64,000 nt of DNA from Helicobacter pylori (lineage in GTDB: Bacteria; Campylobacterota; Campylobacteria; Campylobacterales; Helicobacteraceae): positions 1,302,001-1,366,000 of the forward strand of contig CP032046.1 of assembly GCA_008032955.1 (NCBI GenBank), read 5' to 3'. Made by a program: the position numbers and the translations under genes. Below the pieces are notes generated by a model, which worked only from the letters and a program-made list of their open reading frames with translations, searched no databases and was not told where the DNA came from. Below are positions 8,248 through 17,243 of the stretch, piece by piece (position 1 is the first letter of the stretch; each line of letters begins with the position of its first letter).

Positions 8248-9621
8248 ATGGATACCAACAACAATATTGAAAAAGAAATCTTGGCGCTAGTCAAACAAAA
8301 TCCTAAAGTTAGCCTCATAGAGTATGAAAATTACTTTAGCCAACTCAAATACAACCCTAACGCGAGCAAGAGCGATATTGCCTTTTTTTATGCCCCTAAT
8401 AGGGTCTTATGCACCACGATTACGGCTAAATACGGCGCGTTGCTTAAAGAAATTTTAAGCCAGAATAAAGTCGGCATGCATTTAGCCCATAGCGTGGATG
8501 TGCGTATTGAAGTGGCGCCTAAAATCCAAATTAACGCTCAACCTAGTATCAATTACAAAGCCATAAAAACGAGCGTCAAAGACTCTTACACTTTTGAAAA
8601 TTTTGTCGTAGGCTCATGCAATAACACCGTTTATGAAATCGCTAAAAAAGTCGCCCAAAGCGATACGCCCCCTTATAACCCGGTGCTTTTTTATGGCGGC
8701 ACAGGGTTAGGCAAAACGCACATTTTAAACGCTATCGGTAACCATGCCCTAGAAAAGCATAAAAAAGTCGTGTTAGTCACTTCAGAAGATTTTTTGACAG
8801 ACTTTTTAAAGCATTTAGACAACAAAACCATGGATTCTTTTAAAGCAAAATACCGCCATTGCGACTTTTTCTTGTTAGATGACGCTCAATTTTTGCAAGG
8901 AAAACCCAAACTAGAAGAAGAATTTTTCCACACCTTTAACGAATTACACGCCAACAGCAAACAAATCGTATTGATTTCAGACCGATCGCCTAAAAACATC
9001 GCTGGCTTAGAAGATCGCTTAAAATCGCGCTTTGAATGGGGGATAACCGCTAAAGTCATGCCCCCTGATTTAGAAACCAAACTTTCCATTGTCAAACAAA
9101 AATGCCAACTCAATCAAATCACTTTGCCTGAAGAAGTGATGGAATACATCGCCCAACACATCAGCGACAATATCCGCCAAATGGAAGGCGCGATCATTAA
9201 AATCAGCGTGAACGCGAACTTAATGAACGCTCCCATTGATTTGAACCTCGCTAAAACCGTTTTAGAAGATTTGCAAAAAGATCATGCTGAAGGCTCAAGC
9301 TTGGAAAATATCTTACTCGCTGTCGCGCAAAGCTTAAATCTCAAATCCAGTGAAATCAAAGTCTCTTCGCGCCAAAAAAATGTCGCTTTGGCGAGAAAAT
9401 TAGTCGTGTATTTCGCCAGGCTTTATACCCCTAACCCCACGCTTTCGCTCGCTCAATTTTTGGATTTAAAGGATCATTCAAGCATTTCTAAAATGTATTC
9501 TAGCGTTAAAAAAATGCTTGAAGAAGAAAAAAGCCCTTTTATTTTAAGCCTTAGAGAAGAAATCAAAAACCGCCTGAACGAATTGAACGACAAAAAAACC
9601 GCTTTCAATTTGAGTGAATGA
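8248..9621 (+). CDS. dnaA: Chromosomal replication initiator DnaA
   Basis: 457 residues. DnaA binds DnaA boxes at oriC, unwinds the origin and loads DnaB. Order of domains: N-terminal domain I (1-90), linker, AAA+ domain with YTFENFVVG, Walker A GGTGLGKTH (about residues 151-159), Walker B LLDDAQF, sensor motifs, and the C-terminal helix-turn-helix with DHSSISKMYSS. That last motif fits the family signature DHTTVxHA, diverged as usual in epsilonproteobacteria. Flanked on both sides by DnaA-box clusters. The stop codon overlaps a reverse DnaA box (9614-9622). Translation is probably leaderless. Confidence 0.98.
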   Translation: MDTNNNIEKEILALVKQNPKVSLIEYENYFSQLKYNPNASKSDIAFFYAPNRVLCTTITAKYGALLKEILSQNKVGMHLAHSVDVRIEVAPKIQINAQPSINYKAIKTSVKDSYTFENFVVGSCNNTVYEIAKKVAQSDTPPYNPVLFYGGTGLGKTHILNAIGNHALEKHKKVVLVTSEDFLTDFLKHLDNKTMDSFKAKYRHCDFFLLDDAQFLQGKPKLEEEFFHTFNELHANSKQIVLISDRSPKNIAGLEDRLKSRFEWGITAKVMPPDLETKLSIVKQKCQLNQITLPEEVMEYIAQHISDNIRQMEGAIIKISVNANLMNAPIDLNLAKTVLEDLQKDHAEGSSLENILLAVAQSLNLKSSEIKVSSRQKNVALARKLVVYFARLYTPNPTLSLAQFLDLKDHSSISKMYSSVKKMLEEEKSPFILSLREEIKNRLNELNDKKTAFNLSE

Positions 9622-9830
9622 AAAAAGGCTTATCAAAAAGCGTTTCATTCACTTTTTTTTACATCCCACAACCCCCCTAAAAACGTGCGTCTCTAAAGCT
9701 TTTTAATTTTTCATTCCATCCATTCACGCCCCTACTACTGTTACTAATTATATTAATTAAAGTGTTACCTATCTATAACTTATTGATGACTTTTACTAAA
9801 CCTTTTTTTAAGATATAATCCAAAAATCCA
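9614..9830. other. oriC2: DnaA boxes and AT-rich unwinding region
   Basis: Contains a reverse box GTGAATGAA (9614-9622, overlapping the dnaA stop), an exact TTCATTCAC (9644-9652) and a near-box TCCATTCAC (9719-9727). An extremely AT-rich tract follows (about 9735-9815), the likely DNA unwinding element. In H. pylori the unwinding element is known to lie in this downstream half of the bipartite origin. Confidence 0.8.
9814..9819 (+). promoter_or_regulatory. -10 element of comH
   Basis: TATAAT 30 bp upstream of the comH ATG (9849); AAAAAGGAAC precedes the start as ribosome site. It sits at the edge of the oriC2 AT-rich region. Confidence 0.5.
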
Positions 9831-9848
9831 AAATAAAAAGGAACAAGC

Positions 9849-11282
9849 ATGAAAAAAACCCTTTGTCTGTCTTTCTTTCTGACTTTCTCTAATCCTCTTC
9901 AAGCCCTTGTGATCGAGCTTTTAGAAGAGATCAAAACTTCGCCGCATAAAGGCACTTTTAAGGCTAAAGTCCTTGATTCTAAAGAACCAAGACAAGTTTT
10001 AGGCGTTTATAATATCTCCCCACACAAAAAACTCACGCTCACTATCACCCACATATCCACTGCAATTGTCTATCAACCCCTTGATGAAAAACTTTCTTTA
10101 GAAACGACCTTAAACCCTAACCGCCCTACTATCCCCAGAAACACCCAAATTGTCTTTTCCTCAAAAGAATTGAAAGAGTCGCACCAAATGCCTTCTTTAA
10201 ACGCACCCATACAAAAACCACAAAACAAACCCACTTCATCGCAACAATCTCCTCAAAACTTTCCTTACCCAGAGTCCAAACTAGGCTCTAAAAACCCTAA
10301 AAACAGCCTTTTACAGCCTTTAGCCACTTCTAATAAAATAAGCCCTACTAATGAAGTTAAAACGCCAACAAACGACACTAAACCCCCTTTAAAGCATTCT
10401 TCAGAAGATCAAGAAAACAACTTTTTTGTAACGCCACCCACTGAAAAAACGCTCCCTAACAACACCCCTAACGCTGATATTAATGAACACAATGAAAGCA
10501 ATGAGAATAGGGATAATGCGGAAAAACAAGCCATTAGAGATCCTAATGTTAGAGAATTTGCATGCGGGAAGTGGGTCTATGATGATGAAAATTTACAAGC
10601 CTATCGCCCAAGCATTTTAAAACGCGTTGATGAAGACAAACAGACTGCGACAGACATTACCCCTTGCGACTACAGCAACGCTGAAAATAAAAGCGGTAAA
10701 ATCACTACCCCCTATACTAAAATCTCTGTCCATAAAACAGAGCCTTTAGAAGAGCCGCAAACTTTTGAAGCTAAAAACAATTTTACCATCCTCCAAGCTA
10801 GAAGCTCTACAGAAAAATGCAAAAGGGCCAGAACACGAAAAGACGGCACGACTAGGCAATGCTATCTGATAGAAGAGCCCTTAAAACAAGCGTGGGAGAG
10901 CGAGTATGAAATCACCACGCAATTAGTGAAAGCTATTTATGAGCGCCCCAAACAAGACGATCAAGTAGAGCCGACTTTCTATGAAACCAGCGAACTAGCT
11001 TATTCTTCCACACGAAAAAGCGAAATAACGCGCAATGAATTGAATTTGAATGAAAAGTTCATGGAATTTGTGGAAGTGTATGAGGGACATTATTTAAACG
11101 ATATAGTCAAAGAAAGCAGTGAATACAAAGAATGGGTTAAAAACCATGTGCGCTTTAAAGAAGGGGTGTGCATGGTTTTAGAAATAGAAGAGCAACCACG
11201 AGCCAAAAGCACGCCTTTGAGTATTGAAAACTCTCGTGTTGTTTGTGTCAAAAAGGGGAATTATTTATTCAATGAAGTTTGA
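9849..11282 (+). CDS. comH: Periplasmic DNA-uptake protein ComH
   Basis: 477 residues. ComH is a periplasmic DNA-binding protein needed for natural transformation in H. pylori, handing incoming DNA from the outer membrane to ComEC. The sequence has a signal peptide (KKTLCLSFFLTF... cleavage near QALV), an N-terminal beta-rich domain, a long low-complexity Pro/Asn/Lys linker (about residues 115-235), and a C-terminal domain with several cysteines and the start REFACGKWVYDD. The gene sits directly behind oriC2, as in 26695 (HP1527). It has its own promoter and is followed by tRNA-Phe on the other strand. Frame intact. Confidence 0.85.
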   Translation: MKKTLCLSFFLTFSNPLQALVIELLEEIKTSPHKGTFKAKVLDSKEPRQVLGVYNISPHKKLTLTITHISTAIVYQPLDEKLSLETTLNPNRPTIPRNTQIVFSSKELKESHQMPSLNAPIQKPQNKPTSSQQSPQNFPYPESKLGSKNPKNSLLQPLATSNKISPTNEVKTPTNDTKPPLKHSSEDQENNFFVTPPTEKTLPNNTPNADINEHNESNENRDNAEKQAIRDPNVREFACGKWVYDDENLQAYRPSILKRVDEDKQTATDITPCDYSNAENKSGKITTPYTKISVHKTEPLEEPQTFEAKNNFTILQARSSTEKCKRARTRKDGTTRQCYLIEEPLKQAWESEYEITTQLVKAIYERPKQDDQVEPTFYETSELAYSSTRKSEITRNELNLNEKFMEFVEVYEGHYLNDIVKESSEYKEWVKNHVRFKEGVCMVLEIEEQPRAKSTPLSIENSRVVCVKKGNYLFNEV

Positions 11283-11284
11283 GA

Positions 11285-11360
11285 TGGTGGCTTGAGGCGG
11301 AATCGAACCACCGACACGAAGATTTTCAGTCTTCTGCTCTACCGACTGAGCTATCAAGCC
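11285..11360 (-). tRNA. tRNA-Phe (GAA)
   Basis: 76 nt on the minus strand, GGCTTGATAGCTCAG... to ...CAAGCC plus encoded CCA. The acceptor stem GGCTTGA/TCAAGCC pairs, the D-loop and T-loop (GGTTCGATTCC) are canonical, and the anticodon loop ACTGAAAATC gives anticodon GAA for phenylalanine. Confidence 0.97.
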
Positions 11361-11427
11361 AAGCAAAAGACAATTATTACATAAAAAAGGTAAAATAAAG
11401 CTTAATTTTTAAAAAATGACTAAAAAA

Positions 11428-11433
11428 TATAAT
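11428..11433 (+). promoter_or_regulatory. -10 element of the exonuclease III gene
   Basis: TATAAT 27 bp upstream of the ATG at 11460, with AAGG ribosome site between. Confidence 0.5.
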
Positions 11434-11459
11434 TTACTCAAAAGGGAACAAGGATTACA

Positions 11460-12212
11460 ATGAAATTGATTTCATGGAATGTGAACGGATTAAGAGCTTG
11501 CATGACTAAGGGCTTTATGGATTTTTTCAATAGCGTTGATGCGGATATTTTTTGCATTCAAGAATCTAAAATGCAGCAAGAACAAAACACCTTTGAATTT
11601 AAAGGGTATTTTGATTTTTGGAATTGCGCGATTAAAAAGGGCTATTCTGGGGTGGTAACTTTCACTAAAAAAGAGCCTTTAAGCGTGAGCTATGGTATCA
11701 ATATAGAAGAGCATGACAAAGAAGGGCGCGTGGTAACTTGCGAATTTGAGTCGTTTTATTTAGTGAATGTTTATGTCCCTAATTCCCAACAAGCCCTATC
11801 TAGGCTTAGTTATCGCATGAGTTGGGAAGTGGAATTTAGAAAATTTTTAAAAGCTTTAGAGTTAAAAAAACCTGTCATTGTGTGCGGGGATTTGAATGTG
11901 GCTCACAATGAAATTGATTTAGAAAACCCTAAAACAAACCGAAAAAATGCGGGATTTAGCGATGAAGAGAGAGGGAAATTCAGCGAGCTTTTGAACGCCG
12001 GTTTTATTGACACTTTCCGTTATTTTTACCCTAACAAAGAAAAGGCTTACACCTGGTGGAGTTACATGCAACAAGCGAGGGATAAAGACATTGGTTGGCG
12101 CATTGATTATTTTCTATGCTCTAATCCTTTAAAAACGCGCTTAAAAGACGCTTTAATCTATAAAGATATTTTAGGGAGCGATCATTGCCCGGTGGGGTTG
12201 GAATTAGTTTAA
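11460..12212 (+). CDS. xth: Exodeoxyribonuclease III / AP endonuclease
   Basis: 250 residues of the endonuclease-exonuclease-phosphatase fold, ExoIII/APE family, which cuts at abasic sites and trims 3' ends in base excision repair. Signatures: WNVNGLRA with the catalytic Asn (7-14), IQESK with the metal-binding Glu (about 36-40), GDLNVAHNEIDL (about 144-155), YTWWSY (about 198) and the C-terminal GSDHCPVGLEL with catalytic Asp-His. Length is normal. The last 4 bases overlap the convergent outer-membrane gene. In 26695 the equivalent is HP1526. Confidence 0.95.
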   Translation: MKLISWNVNGLRACMTKGFMDFFNSVDADIFCIQESKMQQEQNTFEFKGYFDFWNCAIKKGYSGVVTFTKKEPLSVSYGINIEEHDKEGRVVTCEFESFYLVNVYVPNSQQALSRLSYRMSWEVEFRKFLKALELKKPVIVCGDLNVAHNEIDLENPKTNRKNAGFSDEERGKFSELLNAGFIDTFRYFYPNKEKAYTWWSYMQQARDKDIGWRIDYFLCSNPLKTRLKDALIYKDILGSDHCPVGLELV

Positions 12213-12844
12213 AGGTAGAAAGTGTGCGAAATAAAGACAGAAAAAAGCCTTACAAAGGGTGAGTCGTATTCAAAAGCAAAAGGCCATTTGATCCCCACTT
12301 CAATACTAGCGTCATGGTTGAATAGCACGGTTTGGAATTTAAACCCCACTAAACCCAACATTCTGAAATTGGAAGTTTTGAGCGAAAACCCTTGAATGCT
12401 ACGCCAATCGTCAATGATAAAATTCGCGCTGTGTTTGGAAATCGTCCATGTGTTTTCGGCAACTTGCATGCCATAAAAAAGGGAAAAAACATACAAGGGG
12501 TTTTTATTGTATTCCACGATCAAATCCCCTCCAAAGCCGTAAGTGAACATGTTCGCTTGAGCGCCCGTTCTTTTATTGAGAATGACATTCCCGTAATCCA
12601 TAAAAAAGTAATAGCGCGAATAAAACCAGTAATTAGTGGGGTTAATCTCCCAGCCTAAAGAAAAGCTCGCCCCTTCAATCGTGCGTTTGAGATCGTTGTA
12701 TTTTTTCATGATCATTTTGCCTACCTGATATTGAGAAGCCACATAAAAACGGCTTTTGGCTTGCGTAAGGGTAGGACTTAAAAAACAAACGCTTAAAAAT
12801 AAAGGGGTTACTTTTTTAAATAAATCCTTTGAAAAAAATTTCAC
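12209..12844 (-). CDS. Small Hop/Hor-like outer-membrane protein
   Basis: 211 residues with a signal peptide (KKVTPLFLSVCFLSPTLTQA, cleavage before KSRF) followed by alternating beta-barrel strands rich in Tyr/Phe (YYFFMDYGNV, MFTYGFGGDL) and a C-terminal strand ending HTFYL, typical of Helicobacter outer-membrane barrels. MFTYGFGGDLIV closely parallels the Hop-like protein at 44573-45738 (MYTYGFGTDMLF). It lies 3 bp downstream of a lipoprotein gene on the same strand, so the two are probably co-transcribed. The ligand or function is not visible from sequence. Confidence 0.7.
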   Translation of the reverse strand: MKFFSKDLFKKVTPLFLSVCFLSPTLTQAKSRFYVASQYQVGKMIMKKYNDLKRTIEGASFSLGWEINPTNYWFYSRYYFFMDYGNVILNKRTGAQANMFTYGFGGDLIVEYNKNPLYVFSLFYGMQVAENTWTISKHSANFIIDDWRSIQGFSLKTSNFRMLGLVGFKFQTVLFNHDASIEVGIKWPFAFEYDSPFVRLFSVFISHTFYL

Positions 12845-12847
12845 ACT

Positions 12848-13207
12848 TTAATACTTCCTGTTGAGTGGGGAGTTGAGATTGTCTTGGTGGTTAGTGGCTC
12901 GTTGCAAAACGTTGTTCGTTCTTTTTTGCGAAGGATCAGCGTTTTCTTCATTATTGATTTCATCAATTTTATTTTCGTTATTGATCAGATCATTCACTTC
13001 TTTGGTGACTTTTTCATCTTCTTCTTCATGTTCAATTTTTTTTATATCCTTATTCGCTTGATTGATTGGATTGTTTTGCATCGTTTTGGTGGTTTTAGTG
13101 TTGTTTTGGTGCGATTGGGACGATTTTTTAACTTCATCTTTACATGCAATAAACAGGCTTAAAACAAAAGAGATAGCGATAAAATGAGTGATTTTAGATT
13201 TCATCAA
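12848..13207 (-). CDS. Small predicted lipoprotein
   Basis: 119 residues. A short signal peptide ends in a lipobox (LSLFIAC, Cys about 22), after which the mature part is almost entirely Lys/Asn/Glu/Gln low-complexity sequence (SSQSHQNNTKTTKT, KKIEHEEEDEKVTKEV). No domain is recognisable. It precedes the outer-membrane barrel gene by 3 bp on the same strand, so it may be a periplasm-facing partner or a spacer-type lipoprotein. Homologues should vary in length because the coding DNA is repetitive. Confidence 0.6.
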   Translation of the reverse strand: MMKSKITHFIAISFVLSLFIACKDEVKKSSQSHQNNTKTTKTMQNNPINQANKDIKKIEHEEEDEKVTKEVNDLINNENKIDEINNEENADPSQKRTNNVLQRATNHQDNLNSPLNRKY

Positions 13208-13228
13208 TTAAATTTCCTTAAGTCAATG

Positions 13229-13234
13229 TATAAT
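13229..13234 (+). promoter_or_regulatory. -10 element of recG
   Basis: TATAAT on the plus strand, about 50 bp before the TTG start of recG at 13286. The same AT-rich block may serve the divergent lipoprotein gene. Confidence 0.4.
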
Positions 13235-13285
13235 TTGACTATCTTATCATAAAAATGATTAAGGATTGGCTAGGGTAAGAACAAA

Positions 13286-15151
13286 TTGCAAGAAACAGAT
13301 GATTTATTAAAAACATTGAATGTGAAATCGCTTTTAGAAGCTTTGCTTGTTTATACGCCCAAAGGCTATAAAGATTTGAATTTATTAGAGCGTTTTGAAA
13401 CGGGCTTGAGCGGCGTTTTAGAAGTGGGTATTTTAGAGAAAAGAAACTACGCCAAAGTTTTAAAGATTTTTGCCTATTCCAAACGATTTTACAAAAATTT
13501 AGAGCTTGTTTTTTTCAATTACAGCATGTTCCATTATAACCAATTTAAAACCGGCGAGAGTTTGTTTATTTATGGTAAATTAGAGCAAAGCTCTTTTAAT
13601 CAAGCTTATATCATTAACACGCCTAAAATCCTTACCGAATTTGGAAAAATTTCTTTAATTTTTAAAAAAGTTAAAAATCATAAAAAAATACAAGAAAATT
13701 TACAAAAACTCATTTCATTAGAAAATTTAAAAAAGGAAGGCGTTAAAGAAAATATCGCGCGTTTGTTGTTAGAAATCTTTTTCCCCACGCCGCATTTTGT
13801 CAAGGATTTTGAAACGAATAAAAATTTCCCTTCACAACATTTAAATGCATTAAAATACATTGAAATGCTTTTTTATATGAAAAATTTAGAGCACAAAAAA
13901 TTGCAATTCAGTGCTAAAATCGCATGCCCCAATAACAGCGAACGCTTGGATAATTTCATCGCTTCTTTACCCTTTAAACTCACGCACGATCAACAAAACG
14001 CCATTAAAGAAATCCAAAACGATCTCACCAGCCCCATAGCGTGCAAGCGTTTGATTATAGGCGATGTGGGGTGCGGGAAAACGATGGTGATTTTAGCGAG
14101 CATGGTATTAGCTTACCCTAATAAAACCCTTTTAATGGCGCCCACTTCCATTCTCGCTAAACAGCTTTATAACGAAGCTTTAAAATTTTTACCCCCTTAT
14201 TTTGAAGTGGAATTACTGCTTGGCGGGAGCCGCAAGAAGCGATCCAATCATTTGTTTGAAAAAATCACGCATGTGGTTATAGGCACGCAAGCTTTATTAT
14301 TTGATAAGCGCGATTTGAATGAATTCGCACTAGTAATCACTGATGAACAGCATAGATTTGGCACCAAGCAGCGCTACCAATTAGAAAAAATGGCGAGCAG
14401 TAAGGGCAATAAACCCCATTCTTTGCAATTTTCCGCTACCCCCATTCCTCGCACTCTGGCTTTAGCCAAAAGCGCGTTTGTGAAAACGACCATGATTAGA
14501 GAAATCCCTTATCCTAAAGAAATTGAAACTTTAGTTTTGCATAAAAGAGATTTTAAAATAGTGATGGAAAAAATCAGCGAAGAAATCGCTAAAAACCACC
14601 AAGTCATTGTCGTTTATCCGCTGGTGAATGAAAGCGAAAAAATCCCGTATTTATCGCTCAATGAGGGGGCGAGTTTTTGGCAAAAACGCTTTAAAAACGT
14701 TTATACCACTTCAGGGCAAGATAAAAATAAAGAAGAAGTGATTGAAGAATTTAGAGAGTTAGGGAGCATTCTTTTAGCGACTACGCTCATTGAGGTGGGC
14801 ATTTCTTTACCACGATTGAGCGTGATGGTGATTTTAGCGCCTGAAAGGTTAGGCTTAGCGACTTTGCACCAGTTAAGGGGGCGCGTATCTCGTAACGGCT
14901 TGAAAGGCTATTGTTTTTTATGCACGATCCAAGAAGAAAACGAACGATTAGAAAAATTTGCTGACGAATTGGACGGCTTTAAAATCGCTGAATTGGATTT
15001 AGAATACAGAAAAAGCGGGGACTTACTCCAGGGCGGGGAACAGAGCGGGAATAGTTTTGAATACATTGACTTAGCCAAAGATGAAAACATTATCGCTGAA
15101 GTGAAACGGGATTTTTTGAGAAGCGTTTCACGGGGAACATTTGAAAATTAA
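13286..15151 (+). CDS. recG: ATP-dependent DNA helicase RecG
   Basis: 621 residues, shorter than the roughly 690 of E. coli RecG, as usual in Helicobacter. RecG remodels stalled forks and Holliday junctions. After the wedge domain come superfamily 2 helicase motifs: QQNAIKEI (Q-region), Walker A IGDVGCGKTM (about residues 258-267), APTSILAKQ, DEQHRFG, SATPIPRT, TTLIEVGIS and QLRGRVSRNG. The start is TTG at 13286; an in-frame stop blocks upstream ATGs. The 3' end contains a parS-like 16-mer (15124-15139). The type III R-M genes follow 41 bp downstream. Confidence 0.95.
   Translation: MQETDDLLKTLNVKSLLEALLVYTPKGYKDLNLLERFETGLSGVLEVGILEKRNYAKVLKIFAYSKRFYKNLELVFFNYSMFHYNQFKTGESLFIYGKLEQSSFNQAYIINTPKILTEFGKISLIFKKVKNHKKIQENLQKLISLENLKKEGVKENIARLLLEIFFPTPHFVKDFETNKNFPSQHLNALKYIEMLFYMKNLEHKKLQFSAKIACPNNSERLDNFIASLPFKLTHDQQNAIKEIQNDLTSPIACKRLIIGDVGCGKTMVILASMVLAYPNKTLLMAPTSILAKQLYNEALKFLPPYFEVELLLGGSRKKRSNHLFEKITHVVIGTQALLFDKRDLNEFALVITDEQHRFGTKQRYQLEKMASSKGNKPHSLQFSATPIPRTLALAKSAFVKTTMIREIPYPKEIETLVLHKRDFKIVMEKISEEIAKNHQVIVVYPLVNESEKIPYLSLNEGASFWQKRFKNVYTTSGQDKNKEEVIEEFRELGSILLATTLIEVGISLPRLSVMVILAPERLGLATLHQLRGRVSRNGLKGYCFLCTIQEENERLEKFADELDGFKIAELDLEYRKSGDLLQGGEQSGNSFEYIDLAKDENIIAEVKRDFLRSVSRGTFEN
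15124..15139. other. parS-like site 1 (inside the recG 3' end)
   Basis: CGTTTCACGGGGAACA differs at two positions from the ParB centromere consensus TGTTTCACGTGNAACA. It lies 6.9 kb from dnaA and shares the core with two better sites at 20178 and 22460. Confidence 0.4.
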
Positions 15152-15192
15152 GGTGGAATTGGGTAATTTAAATCATTTAAAAAAGGATAGAG

Positions 15193-17241
15193 ATGCAAAA
15201 TAAAGAAATTTGTGGAGAAAAAAGCGTTAAGGAAAAAAATTTAGAGGTTTTTAATCGTTATTTTCCCGGTTGCTTGAGTGTGGAAAATGATAACAAGCTC
15301 ACGCTAGATGTGAAAAGATTAAAAGCGTTACTAGGGGATTTTAGCGAGATAAAAGAAGAGGGCTATGGGTTGGATTTTGTGGGTAAGAAAATCGCCTTAA
15401 ATCAAGCTTTTAAGAAAAATAATAAGATTTTAAAGCCCTTAAACGAATCCACTAGCAAGCACATTCTCATCAAGGGCGATAATTTAGACGCTCTCAAAAT
15501 CTTAAGACAAAGTTATAGTGAAAAAATCAAAATGATTTACATTGATCCGCCTTACAACACTAAAAATGAGAATTTTATCTATGGCGATGATTTCTCGCAA
15601 TCCAATGAAGAGATTTTAAAAACATTGGATTATTCTAAAGAAAAGCTGGATTATATCAAGAATCTTTTTGGGTCAAAATGCCATAGCGGGTGGCTTAGTT
15701 TCATGTATCCTAGATTGTTGCTCGCTAAAGATTTGCTCAAACAAGACGGCGTGATTTTCATTTCTATTGACGATAACGAAGCCGCCCAACTCAAACTTTT
15801 ATGCGATGAAATTTTTGGGGAGGGGAATTTTTTATCATCTTTGACTTGGCTTAAAGGTAACGCACAAAATGATGCCCAATATTTTCAAAACAATTACGAA
15901 AATATTCTTGTTTATGCAAAGCATGTTGAAGCGCTCAGTCTTAATCGCATGACTTCAAAAAAAGAAGTCAAAGTATTTTGTGAAAATGATAAATACTATT
16001 ATGAAGGGGCTGGGCTTACAACAGGCGGAGCTGGAGGGACTTTAAACGCACGAGCAAATTTAGGTTATAGTATTTACTATAATCCTAAAACGCTAGATTT
16101 TTTAGGTGTAGATGATTATGATAAAGAATTAGCAAAAAGTAGTAATGATGAAAATTTAGTTTATAGTGATAGACAAGACTTATTAAAACAAGGTTATGAA
16201 ATTATAAGACCTCCAAAAAAGGGTGTTGGACTTGGGTGTTGGACTTGGGCGTTGGATACTTTTAATAGTAATAAAAATATTATTTCTATTAAAAAAAATA
16301 GTAGAAATGAATATGTAATTTGTAAAAAAGAATTTTTAGATAAAAACCAAGTCAAACAAAATGAAAACGGCGAATTTTATGCTATTTTAGACAAGTCATC
16401 GCCCGCAAGAAATGTGATAGAAAATATCGGCGGTGGTAATGGGACAAAAGAAGTTAATGATCTTTTTAATCAAAAGATTTTCAATAACCCTAAACCTACA
16501 AAACTCATTAGTCGACTGATTGAATTATCCACCAATGAGGGCGACATCATCTTAGATTTTTTTGCCGGGAGCGGGACAACCGCGCATGCCGTGTTGGAGA
16601 GTAATAAGAGCGATTATCAAAAATTAAGTGAGGGGGGGGGGGTATTTAATGGCTTGAACGCCGCATTTAAAGAAAGGCGCTTCATTCTCGTCCAGTTAGA
16701 TGAAAAAATTGATCCCAAGAAAAACAAAAGCGCGCATGATTTTTGTTTGAACACCCTAAAATCCACCTCGCCGAGCATTTTTGACATCACCGAGGAAAGG
16801 ATTAAAAGAGCGGGGGCTAAAATCAAAGAAGCTTGCCCCAATTTAGACGTGGGGTTTAGAGCGTTTGAAATCGTTGATGATGAAACGCATGCGAACGATA
16901 AAAATCTCAATGAAACCAATCAAAAGGATTTATTCGCTTATTCTAACCCAAAAAAAAGAGAAACTCAAACGATTTTAACCAATCTTTTATGCTGCGAGAA
17001 TTTAGAGCTAACCACCCCTATAACTTGCTTGATTGAAAACGCCTTGTATCTGGCTCAAAATACGGCTTTCATTGTGGGGGATATAGAAATGAGCGAAGTT
17101 TTAGAAAACTTGAAAGATAAAGGGGTGGAAAAAATTAGCGTGTATATGCCAGCTATCAGTAACGATAGGCTGTGTTTGGAATTGGGCAGTAATTTGTTGG
17201 ATCTGAAGTTAGAGAGCGGCGATTTAAAGATTAGGGGGTAG
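15193..17241 (+). CDS. mod: Type III R-M DNA methyltransferase (Mod), phase-variable
   Basis: 682 residues. Adenine-N6 methyltransferase of beta architecture: motif IV DPPY at residues 118-121 precedes the SAM motif FAGSGTT at about 457-463, as in EcoP15I-type Mods. The central target-recognition region (about residues 220-430, DNA 15850-16490) is more AT-rich than its surroundings, as expected for an exchanged TRD. A G11 tract at 16632-16642 (codons for E-GGG-V at residues 480-484) keeps the frame open, so the gene is in the ON state. It matches the position and tract of the ModH family (HP1522). Mod and res are separated by 2 bp. Confidence 0.9.
   Translation: MQNKEICGEKSVKEKNLEVFNRYFPGCLSVENDNKLTLDVKRLKALLGDFSEIKEEGYGLDFVGKKIALNQAFKKNNKILKPLNESTSKHILIKGDNLDALKILRQSYSEKIKMIYIDPPYNTKNENFIYGDDFSQSNEEILKTLDYSKEKLDYIKNLFGSKCHSGWLSFMYPRLLLAKDLLKQDGVIFISIDDNEAAQLKLLCDEIFGEGNFLSSLTWLKGNAQNDAQYFQNNYENILVYAKHVEALSLNRMTSKKEVKVFCENDKYYYEGAGLTTGGAGGTLNARANLGYSIYYNPKTLDFLGVDDYDKELAKSSNDENLVYSDRQDLLKQGYEIIRPPKKGVGLGCWTWALDTFNSNKNIISIKKNSRNEYVICKKEFLDKNQVKQNENGEFYAILDKSSPARNVIENIGGGNGTKEVNDLFNQKIFNNPKPTKLISRLIELSTNEGDIILDFFAGSGTTAHAVLESNKSDYQKLSEGGGVFNGLNAAFKERRFILVQLDEKIDPKKNKSAHDFCLNTLKSTSPSIFDITEERIKRAGAKIKEACPNLDVGFRAFEIVDDETHANDKNLNETNQKDLFAYSNPKKRETQTILTNLLCCENLELTTPITCLIENALYLAQNTAFIVGDIEMSEVLENLKDKGVEKISVYMPAISNDRLCLELGSNLLDLKLESGDLKIRG
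16218..16250 (+). repeat. 13-bp tandem repeat in the mod TRD
   Basis: The unit GGTGTTGGACTTG occurs twice in direct succession and then partly a third time (GGCGTTGG). Because 13 is not a multiple of 3, the copies are read in different frames (VGLG, then CWTW), and gain or loss of one unit would shift the frame. Confidence 0.55.
16632..16642 (+). repeat. G11 homopolymer, phase-variation tract of mod
   Basis: Eleven consecutive G residues inside the mod coding sequence. Poly-G tracts of this length in H. pylori are classic slipped-strand phase switches. At 11 the downstream frame is open. Confidence 0.85.
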
Positions 17242-17243
17242 AG

